The position numbers were made by a program, and so were the translations under genes. Positions 1 through 6,286 of a DNA stretch of 11,227 nucleotides are shown here, in pieces. The notes beneath the pieces were generated by a model. It was given only the letters and a program-made list of their open reading frames with translations. It was not told where the DNA came from and made no database searches. The stretch is from Mxb001 sp051007175 (GTDB lineage: Bacteria; Actinomycetota; Actinomycetes; S36-B12), in NCBI GenBank assembly GCA_051007175.1, contig JBPCSL010000106.1, positions 1-11,227 on the forward strand, written 5' to 3'. Position 1 is the stretch's first letter. The number at the start of each line of letters is the position of its first letter.

Positions 1-2332
1 CCGTGAGCACGGTGGCGGGCCGGCGTTCGCCGATCACCGACACCTCGACTGGCCCGCCGGACGCCACGACATCGGCGTCGACCAGGGCGAGCGCCAGGCT
101 TGAGCCGACATGGTGCCCGTAGGCCCCCGATGTCGTCACGCCGACCACGCGATCGCCGACCCACACGGGCTCATCCCCGACCGCATCGGCATCGCTGTCG
201 CCCAGGTCGAGGGTGACGAGTCGCCGGGAGGCACCGCGCTCGTGCTCGGCCAGCGCGGCCTCCTTGCCGATGAAGTCCTTCTCCCAGTCGATGAAGCGGT
301 CGAGGCCGGTCTCCCCCGGGGTGTAGGCCTGGGTGAACTCCGTCGACCAGATGCCGAAGCCCTTCTCGCTGCGCAGCGAGTCGATCGCGCGATCGCCCAC
401 CGGAGTGACGCCGAGATCGGCAAGCCGGCGCCACAGCGCGGCCTGCTGGTCGGCTGGCACGGTCAGCTCATAGCCCAGCTCGCCGGCCAGTGACATGCGC
501 GCCACCAGGGTGTCGCCGAAGAAGCGCGCGTCCATGAAACGGAAGCCCTCAAGAGACTCGCCGATCAGCGCCTCAGCGACCTCGCGCGATCGCGGGCCCG
601 ACAGCGCGAAGCCGAGCCATTGACCCGAGAGGTTCTCGACGTTCACGCCGTCGACCAGGTGCTCGTCGAACCACCGCATGTGCCACTCCTGCAGGTAGTA
701 CGACCCGATGACCCAGAAGCGATCGTCGGCGATCCGTGTCACCGAGAGATCTCCCATGAGGGTGCCCTTGGGGTGCAGCATGGGAGTGAGGCCCATGCGG
801 CCCACCGCGGGGATGCGCCCGGCCAGCAGGCCATCGAGCCAGGCCGCAGCGTTCGGGCCGCTCACCTCGTAGCGCGAGTACACCCCGGTCTCGTAGGCAC
901 CGACGTCGGTGCGCACCGCCTCGACCTCCGCGGCGATATAGGGAAACGCGTTGTCGCGCTGCAGTGACGGCTCGTGCACGAAGTCGGCGGGGGCGTAGAA
1001 CTGCGGCACTTCCAGGCCCCAGGTCACGCCGAACTGCGCGCCCGCTTCCTTCAGGCTGTCGTACGCCGGGGTGGTGTGCAGCGGGCGTCCGGCGGGCAGT
1101 TGCTCATGCGGATACGTCGTGAGGAAGCGTCGCGCGTAGAACTGGTAGGTCGTGGGCAGCAGGTAGGAGTCGTCGGCGGCCCAGTCGCCGAAGCGGGTGA
1201 CGTCCATCGCGTAGACGTCGTCCCCCGGGTCACCGTCGACGATCCAGTTGGCAAGGGCGAGCCCGACGGCGGCTCCCTGGGAGTAGCCCGCCATGACGCC
1301 GGCGGCGGCCCAGTAGCCGGGCAGGCCAGGCACGGGTCCGACGAGGGGATTGCCGTCGGGGGTGATGGCGAAAGCACCATGGACCCAGCGCTTGATGCCG
1401 GCGGCCTCGAGTGCGGGGAACCGGGCGAAGCCGATGGACAGTTCCTCGGCGATGCGGTCGATATCGGGGGGAAGCAGGGTGGCGCCGAAGTCCCAGGGCG
1501 CGCCCTCGGGATGCCAGTGGGCGGGATTGCTCTCGTAGACGCCGAGTACGGCGCCGTTCTGCTCGCGCTGGAGGTAGGTCCATCCCTCGAGGTCGGTCAC
1601 GGCGGGCATCGCCCAGTCGATGGCCATGATCTCCGGCACGTCCTCGGTGACGAGGTAGTGATGCAGAATCGGCGTGACCGGATGGTCGACGCCGACCATG
1701 CGTCCCACCTTGCGGCCCCACATGCCCGCCGCGTTAATGACGTGCTCGGCCTGAATGGGGCCCTTCTCCGTCTCGAGCTCCCAGCCATCGGCCGTGCGCT
1801 TCATGCTGAGCACGCGGTTGTGCGTGATGATCGTGGCCCCGCGCTTGCGCGCGGCACCGGCGTACGCATACACAGCCCCGTTGGGATCGAGATTGCCCTC
1901 ATCGGGGTCGAAGAGTCCGCCGGCGAGACCGTCGGGATTCACGATGGGCACGAGATCGACGATCTCGTCGACCTCCATGAGGCGGGCGCCCTCGTGGCCC
2001 ATCATCTGGTGCCAGGCGACCTCGGCCTTGAGCCACTGCATGCGCTCCGCGGAGCAGGCGAGCTCGATGCCGCCGGAGAGCTTTAGACCGATGTCGACGC
2101 CGCTCTCGGCGGCAACCCGGGGGTACATCTCGATGGTGTAGCTCTGCAGTGCGGCGACCACCGGGTCGTTGTTGATGGCGTGGAAGCCGCCGGCTGCATG
2201 CCAGCTCGATCCGGCGGTGAGCTCGGTGCGCTCGATCAGGGCGATGTCGGTCCAGCCCTTGGCGGCGAGGTGATAGAGCACGCTCGTTCCGGTGATCCCC
2301 CCGCCGATGACGACAACACGGTAGGCATCCAC
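1..2332 (-). CDS. FAD-dependent oxidoreductase with GcvT domains (dimethylglycine/sarcosine dehydrogenase-oxidase family), C-terminus cut by window edge
   Basis: Likely oxidises an N-methylated glycine derivative (dimethylglycine or sarcosine) in the cytoplasm and passes the one-carbon unit to tetrahydrofolate; the exact substrate is inferred from family only. About 777 residues are visible. The N-terminus has the dinucleotide-binding GGGITG motif (10-15), followed by Glu34. The ELTAGSSWHAAGG segment (37-49) matches the place where the family attaches FAD covalently to a histidine, here His45. The DAO-type fold runs to about residue 370. From about 430 comes a GcvT aminomethyltransferase-like domain with YETGVYSRYEVSGPNAAAW, SLAGELGYEL and LRSEKGFGIWSTEFTQAYTPGETGL-type signatures, and from about 700 a GcvT C-terminal barrel that runs off the window. 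Family proteins are roughly 810-850 residues, so only a few dozen residues are missing. The GTG start at 2332 is chosen because AAGGAG lies 6 nt upstream and the Rossmann motif follows directly. The gene lies 87 bp downstream of the transporter operon and has its own promoter-like site. Confidence 0.9.
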   Translation of the reverse strand, partial: MDAYRVVVIGGGITGTSVLYHLAAKGWTDIALIERTELTAGSSWHAAGGFHAINNDPVVAALQSYTIEMYPRVAAESGVDIGLKLSGGIELACSAERMQWLKAEVAWHQMMGHEGARLMEVDEIVDLVPIVNPDGLAGGLFDPDEGNLDPNGAVYAYAGAARKRGATIITHNRVLSMKRTADGWELETEKGPIQAEHVINAAGMWGRKVGRMVGVDHPVTPILHHYLVTEDVPEIMAIDWAMPAVTDLEGWTYLQREQNGAVLGVYESNPAHWHPEGAPWDFGATLLPPDIDRIAEELSIGFARFPALEAAGIKRWVHGAFAITPDGNPLVGPVPGLPGYWAAAGVMAGYSQGAAVGLALANWIVDGDPGDDVYAMDVTRFGDWAADDSYLLPTTYQFYARRFLTTYPHEQLPAGRPLHTTPAYDSLKEAGAQFGVTWGLEVPQFYAPADFVHEPSLQRDNAFPYIAAEVEAVRTDVGAYETGVYSRYEVSGPNAAAWLDGLLAGRIPAVGRMGLTPMLHPKGTLMGDLSVTRIADDRFWVIGSYYLQEWHMRWFDEHLVDGVNVENLSGQWLGFALSGPRSREVAEALIGESLEGFRFMDARFFGDTLVARMSLAGELGYELTVPADQQAALWRRLADLGVTPVGDRAIDSLRSEKGFGIWSTEFTQAYTPGETGLDRFIDWEKDFIGKEAALAEHERGASRRLVTLDLGDSDADAVGDEPVWVGDRVVGVTTSGAYGHHVGSSLALALVDADVVASGGPVEVSVIGERRPATVLT

Positions 2333-2338
2333 GCCGAG

Positions 2339-2349
2339 CTCCTTCTCCT
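2339..2349 (-). promoter_or_regulatory. Ribosome binding site deciding the GTG start of the FAD/GcvT oxidoreductase
   Basis: On the minus strand AGGAG is followed directly by AAGGAG, then 6 nt, then GTG at 2332. This doubled Shine-Dalgarno sequence supports the GTG over the nearby out-of-frame ATG at 2328-2326. Confidence 0.7.
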
Positions 2350-2363
2350 GTGATGACCCGTGG

Positions 2364-2369
2364 AGGCTA
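2364..2369 (-). promoter_or_regulatory. Possible -10 promoter element (TAGCCT) for the oxidoreductase gene
   Basis: The minus strand reads TAGCCT at 2369-2364, fitting the actinobacterial TANNNT -10 pattern. Transcription would begin near 2357 and give a leader of about 25 nt carrying the Shine-Dalgarno sites. The ten bases TAGCCTCCAC recur exactly at 10155-10164 on the plus strand, just before the lipoprotein gene. No convincing -35 box is visible. This suggests, without proving, that the oxidoreductase can be transcribed independently of the upstream transporter operon. Confidence 0.35.
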
Positions 2370-2419
2370 CCGGTCGCGGTGCCCCTTCGGGACGCCTTCG
2401 ATGGTGCGGGCGTCGGTCT

Positions 2420-3331
2420 CTACCGAGCCCGCACGCACGCCACGTGGTGTCCCGGCTCGATGCCGATGATCGGCAGCGACACGGTCGAGCACTCGGGCAG
2501 CGCCACGGGGCATCGCGGGTGGAAGCGGCAGCCGCTCGGGATGCGCGCGGGGTCGGGCGGCTCGCCAGCAAGCACAATCTGCTCGGTCCGCTCCACGTCC
2601 GGGACCACGGAGAGCAGGGCCCGCGTGTAGGGATGCTGGGGGTCCGTGAGCACGTCTACCGCCGGGCCCACCTCCACGATCCTGCCGAGATACATCACGG
2701 CCACGCGATCCGCGATGTTCCACGCAAGCCCCAGGTCGTGCGTGACGACGAGGACGGTGAGCCCGAGTTCCTCCCGCAGTCGCAGGAGGAGAGCGAGGAT
2801 CTCCCCGCGCACCGAGGCATCGAGGCTCGAGACGGGCTCGTCGGCGATGAGCACGCGGGGATTGAGCACGAGGGCGCCGGCGATGACAACCCGCTGGCGC
2901 TGTCCGCCCGACAGCTCCTGCGGGTAGCGCAGAAAGAAGCGCCCCGGCGGCCGCAGGCCTGCTCGAGAGAGTGCGTCGGCGACGAGCTGCTCCTCGTCAC
3001 CGGGCACCTTATGGATGCGCAGCCCCTCGGCGACCGCGTCGTAAACCGTGTGCCGGGGGTTGAGTGCGCCAAGGGGGTCTTGCAGGATCAACTGCACCTG
3101 CGACCGGTAGGACTTGAGCGACGCGGCGGAGTAGCCGAGCGGCGCGCCCTCGAAGGTGACCTGGCCCGCCGTGGGCCTCTCCAGGCCGAGCAGGGTGCGC
3201 GCCAGGGTTGTCTTGCCGCACCCGGACTCTCCGACCAGCGCGACGATCTCGCCTGCTGCGATATCGAGATCGACACCGTCGACCGCGCGTACCGCACCGA
3301 AGCGGACGGCGAGGTCCTGGGCGCCCAGCAT
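2420..3331 (-). CDS. Peptide-type ABC transporter ATP-binding protein, DppF/OppF-like
   Basis: Cytoplasmic ATPase that, paired with the D subunit, powers uptake through the B/C permease; 303 residues, usual size for the family. Walker A is GESGCGKTT (34-42), Q-loop Gln84 lies in the family hallmark QDPLGALNP (84-92), the ABC signature is LSGGQ (140-144), and Walker B is VLIADE (160-165), followed by PVSSLD and an H-loop in VVTHDLG. The C-terminal oligopeptide-transporter extension PHPYTRALL...IPSGCRFHPRCP is present, with the cysteines that in related subunits can bind an iron-sulfur cluster. The ATG at 3331 is preferred over an upstream in-frame ATG at 3361 because it overlaps the D-subunit stop by one base (TGATG) and has a GAGAGGGGG purine tract before it. 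It ends with TAG and is the last gene of the operon. A substrate cannot be assigned from an ATPase. Confidence 0.95.
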   Translation of the reverse strand: MLGAQDLAVRFGAVRAVDGVDLDIAAGEIVALVGESGCGKTTLARTLLGLERPTAGQVTFEGAPLGYSAASLKSYRSQVQLILQDPLGALNPRHTVYDAVAEGLRIHKVPGDEEQLVADALSRAGLRPPGRFFLRYPQELSGGQRQRVVIAGALVLNPRVLIADEPVSSLDASVRGEILALLLRLREELGLTVLVVTHDLGLAWNIADRVAVMYLGRIVEVGPAVDVLTDPQHPYTRALLSVVPDVERTEQIVLAGEPPDPARIPSGCRFHPRCPVALPECSTVSLPIIGIEPGHHVACVRAR

Positions 3332-4353
3332 CACGCCCCCTCTCGGATGCACGCAGTCCACCGCTCCCGACGTCTTAGTTCCGCGACTGGTTGGATTTCG
3401 GGGCCGTTTCCAACCGTTCGCGGAACTAAGACGTCAGGGGGGACCGGGCGGAGGGTGACGTCTGCGGTGGCGCACTCATCGATCGCGAGGGGGCAGCGTG
3501 GGTGAAAGGCGCAGCCGGAGGGGATGTCCCCGGGGTACGGCGGGTCGCCGGGGAGTCCGACGGGCGCGAAGCGTGCCGCTGGATCCCCGATACGCGGGAA
3601 CGCGCTGGCCAGTGCGCGCGTGTACGGGTGCGTGGGGTGATCGAAGACCTCGAGGGCCGGGCCCGTCTCGACGATCCGGCCGGCATACATCACCGCGATG
3701 CGATCGCACGTGGTGCCGAGCACGCCGAGATCGTGACTGATGAGCACCATGCCCATCCCGAGATCGCGCACGAGCCCGGTGAGCAGGTCGAGTACCTGCG
3801 CCTGGACCATGACGTCGAGTGCGGTGGTGGGCTCGTCGGCGATGATGAGCGCGGGCTCGCAGGCGAGGGCCATGGCGATCATGACGCGCTGTCGCTGGCC
3901 GCCGGAGAGCTGATGCGGGTACGCCGTGGCGCGCGATGCGGGCAGCCCCACCTGCTGCAGCAGGGCGGCCACGCGCGCATCGACGTCCTTCGCGGTCTTG
4001 TGCAGGCGGATGGGCTCGGCGATCTGCTCGCCGATGCGCTGCACGGGATTGAGAGCGTGCAGCGCCCCCTGGAAGACGATGGAGGCCTCGGCCCAGCGCG
4101 CGGCGCGGAGCGCGCCCCACGACATGGTGAGGACGTTCGTGTCGTTGAGCAGCACCTCGCCGCCGACGGTGGCGGTCTCGGGCAGCAGGCGCAGGACGGT
4201 GGCGGCGAGGGTCGACTTGCCGCAGCCGGACTCGCCGGCGATGCCGAGGACCTCGCCGCGCTCCAGGGCGATCGAGACACCCCGCACGGCCGGGAGCGGC
4301 CCGGCGGCGGACGCGTAGTCGACGGTGACGTCGCGGAACTCCAGGAGGCTCAC
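3331..4353 (-). CDS. Peptide-type ABC transporter ATP-binding protein, DppD/OppD-like, with a palindromic insertion in its C-terminus
   Basis: Second ATPase of the importer, 340 residues. Walker A is GESGCGKST (40-48), Q-loop Gln95 lies in FQGALHALNP, the signature is LSGGQ (149-153), Walker B is LIIADE (169-174), and the H-loop histidine is His207 in LISHDLG. The C-terminal oligopeptide-transporter region has HPYTRALASAFPRI and IPSGCAFHPRCP. The GTG start at 4353 overlaps the permease C stop (GTGA) and begins MSLLEFRDV, the normal family N-terminus. The odd part is residues 307-328, encoded exactly by a 67-bp palindrome. The family tail normally runs straight from a VxP stretch to a short xxACxxx end, as in RWTACIREGA here (331-340), so these roughly 22 residues look inserted. 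They follow the ATPase core and the cysteine region, so the protein is probably still functional. The insert brings TTA, CTA and AGA codons, which are unlike the rest of the gene. Confidence 0.95.
   Translation of the reverse strand: MSLLEFRDVTVDYASAAGPLPAVRGVSIALERGEVLGIAGESGCGKSTLAATVLRLLPETATVGGEVLLNDTNVLTMSWGALRAARWAEASIVFQGALHALNPVQRIGEQIAEPIRLHKTAKDVDARVAALLQQVGLPASRATAYPHQLSGGQRQRVMIAMALACEPALIIADEPTTALDVMVQAQVLDLLTGLVRDLGMGMVLISHDLGVLGTTCDRIAVMYAGRIVETGPALEVFDHPTHPYTRALASAFPRIGDPAARFAPVGLPGDPPYPGDIPSGCAFHPRCPLAIDECATADVTLRPVPPDVLVPRTVGNGPEIQPVAELRRRERWTACIREGA
3369..3435. repeat. 67-bp near-perfect palindromic element inside the 3' end of the D-ATPase gene
   Basis: The outer 18 bases GACGTCTTAGTTCCGCGA (3369-3386) are exactly the reverse complement of 3418-3435. 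After a 2-base mismatch (3387-3388 against 3416-3417), GGTTGGA (3389-3395) pairs with 3409-3415, leaving a 13-base centre that contains the small palindrome CGGGGCCG (3399-3406). Arms are thus about 27 nt with 25 pairs. The arms are less GC-rich than the surrounding coding DNA. The element is read through in frame as residues 307-328 of the ATPase. It has no U-tract and lies within the reading frame, so a terminator is unlikely. It resembles dispersed palindromic repeats that insert into genes; the family cannot be named without a genome search. Confidence 0.85.
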
Positions 4354-5255
4354 GACGCACCGCCGGAGGGCGCGAGCTCCTGCGCCTGCCGACTGGGATC
4401 GAGGATGCGCTCCATCGCCCGCCCGACGAGGGTGAAGGCCAGCACGACAAGGACCACGCAGATGCCGGGTGGCAGGACGAACCACCAGGCACCGCGGCTC
4501 ACCGCGCCGGAGGAGAAGGCCCGGTCGAGGATCGCACCCCAGGACGGCGCGAGCGGGTCGCCGAGTCCCAGGAAGGACAGCGTGGTCTCGGAGAGGATGA
4601 CGATGGCGACCGTGAGCGTCGTGTTGGCAAGCACGAGCGGGAAGACATTGGGCAGCACGTGCCGCGTCATCTGGTGCCAGTTGCCTGCCCCGAGGGCCTT
4701 GGATCTCTCGATGTAGGGGCGTCCTTCGATGGAGAGGGTCTGCGCGCGGATGAGCCGCGCCGTGCTGGCCCAGGATGTGACGCCGATGACGATGATGAGG
4801 TTGAGGGTGCTCGGCCCGAGCACCGTGGCGAGCACGATGGCGAGGGGCAGGAAGGGGATCACCAGGAACCAGTCCGTGACGCCGACGAGCACGTGGCTTC
4901 CCGGCCCGCGGAAGTGCCCCGCCATGATGCCGACTGCGGTGCCGATCACCATGGCGACGAGGGTGGCGGCGAGCCCCACCGTGAGCGAGATGCGCGTGCC
5001 GTAGGCGAGGAGCACGAGCATCGACCGGCCGGAGTCGTCCGTGCCGATGGGGTAGGACAGCGATGGCGCGTCGAAGCGCTCGCCCTCCGCCTTGGTGACG
5101 TCGAGCGCCTCCTTCGGGATGAGCAGCGGCGCGAGGATCGCGGTGGCGACGAAGATCGCGAGGATGACGAGGCCGGCCATCCCGGCCCTGTCCCTGCGGT
5201 ACGCCGACCAGAAGCGACGGAAGGCCGCCTTGCGGCGCTGCGAGGCGACGCTCAT
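4350..5255 (-). CDS. Peptide-type ABC transporter permease, DppC/OppC-like
   Basis: Inner-membrane permease that pairs with the B subunit to form the translocation path; 301 residues, normal for the family. It has a basic cytoplasmic N-terminus (1-25), a first membrane span at about 26-46, then the OppC hallmark YPIGTDDSGRSML (68-80). A block of further spans runs to about residue 280. The EAA loop that docks on the ATPases is YIERSKALGAGNWHQMTRHVLPN (181-203), with the conserved central glycine, and is followed by ETTLSFLGLG and PSWG, both typical of OppC/DppC. The ATG start at 5255 overlaps the B-permease stop as ATGA, and the stop overlaps the next start as GTGA. Nothing looks disrupted. 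Confidence 0.95.
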   Translation of the reverse strand: MSVASQRRKAAFRRFWSAYRRDRAGMAGLVILAIFVATAILAPLLIPKEALDVTKAEGERFDAPSLSYPIGTDDSGRSMLVLLAYGTRISLTVGLAATLVAMVIGTAVGIMAGHFRGPGSHVLVGVTDWFLVIPFLPLAIVLATVLGPSTLNLIIVIGVTSWASTARLIRAQTLSIEGRPYIERSKALGAGNWHQMTRHVLPNVFPLVLANTTLTVAIVILSETTLSFLGLGDPLAPSWGAILDRAFSSGAVSRGAWWFVLPPGICVVLVVLAFTLVGRAMERILDPSRQAQELAPSGGAS

Positions 5256-6286
5256 GAGCGCACCCGCGGGTCGATGACGACGTAGAGGATCTCGGCGATG
5301 AGATTGGCCCCGACGACGGCGATCGAGAAGATGAGGAAGATCGCTTGGAGCAGCGGGATGTCAGGTCCGCGCAGGGCCTCGTAGGTGAGCAGCCCCAGGC
5401 CGGGCCAGGAGAACACCGTCTCGACGGTGATCGCGCCGGTGACGACGAAGCCCAGCGACAGGAAGATGAGGGTGATAGTCGGCAGGAGCGCATTGGGCAC
5501 GGCGTGCTTCTTGCGCACCATGGCATCGCGCAGCCCCTTGGCGCGCGCCAGGGTGAGGTACTCCTGCTTGCGCTCGTCGATGAGGGATGCGCGCATGACG
5601 AGGGAGTAGTCAGCGAGATAGATCAGGGTGAGCGTCGTGCATGGCAGCACCATGTGCCACAGCACGTTGAGCCAGCCCACGGGTGATGACGTGTCCACCC
5701 CGGGGGTGGAGATGCCGCCGACCGGGAACATCCCGGGGATCCCGAAGGCACCCACGGAGAAGACGATGAGCAGCATCATGCCGAGCCAGAACTCCGGCAT
5801 GGAGTAGAGCGTGAGGGTCGTGCCCGTGGAGATGCGGTCGAAGCGGCCGCCGGGCTTCCACCCCGCGCGAATGCCGACCCAGATGCCGATGATGGCGGCG
5901 AGCAGGGTGGCGGTGCCGAGGAGCAGCAGGGTCGGCCAGACGCGCTCCCCGATGACCTCCCATACGGGGCGGGAGAAGCGGGTGGAGTCGATGCCCGGGT
6001 CGAAGGGGTTGCGCATGTAGGTGAGGAACTGCTCCCAGACCGGCCTGTCGAGCTCCCGTCGCAGGGCCGCGATCTGCTCGGCATCCTGATTGCGCCCGCG
6101 CGTGTAGAGGCCGATCGGATCGCCCGGAAGCAGTCGAAAGAGGAAGAAGTTGAAGACGACGACGAAGCCGAGCGTGATGAGCGCACGCAGGCTCTTGCCG
6201 CCGATGGTGCGCATCGTCGATCCGGAGATGCGCGGCGGTCGGACGGGATCCGGCTCGCCGACGGCGACGTCCTGGAGGAGGCTCAC
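5252..6286 (-). CDS. Peptide-type ABC transporter permease, DppB/OppB-like
   Basis: Inner-membrane permease partner of the C subunit; 344 residues. The first membrane span is at about 34-52, ending in the OppB hallmark RLLPGDP (51-57). Further spans fall at roughly 117-140, 155-180, 208-235, 268-292 and 312-336. The EAA loop is EYLTLARAKGLRDAMVRKKHAVPN (242-265), and the protein ends with the typical YVVIDPRVR. The GTG at 6286 is chosen because it overlaps the binding-protein stop (GTGA) like the other junctions. This gives a somewhat long cytoplasmic N-terminus of about 30 residues. An in-frame ATG at residue 25 (6214) would give a length closer to many homologues and remains possible. Confidence 0.93.
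   Translation of the reverse strand: MSLLQDVAVGEPDPVRPPRISGSTMRTIGGKSLRALITLGFVVVFNFFLFRLLPGDPIGLYTRGRNQDAEQIAALRRELDRPVWEQFLTYMRNPFDPGIDSTRFSRPVWEVIGERVWPTLLLLGTATLLAAIIGIWVGIRAGWKPGGRFDRISTGTTLTLYSMPEFWLGMMLLIVFSVGAFGIPGMFPVGGISTPGVDTSSPVGWLNVLWHMVLPCTTLTLIYLADYSLVMRASLIDERKQEYLTLARAKGLRDAMVRKKHAVPNALLPTITLIFLSLGFVVTGAITVETVFSWPGLGLLTYEALRGPDIPLLQAIFLIFSIAVVGANLIAEILYVVIDPRVRS

Noticed and set aside
974..2086. A 370-codon open frame on the plus strand inside the oxidoreductase gene.
   Set aside because: It mirrors the real gene on the minus strand; the translation is low-complexity and matches no family.
3369..3435. The palindrome as an intrinsic transcription terminator.
   Set aside because: It lies within an open reading frame, has no T-tract on either side, and the operon continues into the F ATPase directly after it.
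4354..5526. Extension of the D-ATPase frame upstream to 5526, which would give a 731-residue protein.
   Set aside because: The added part is the wrong-frame image of permease C and part of permease B; the GTG at 4353 gives the normal family N-terminus and a GTGA junction.
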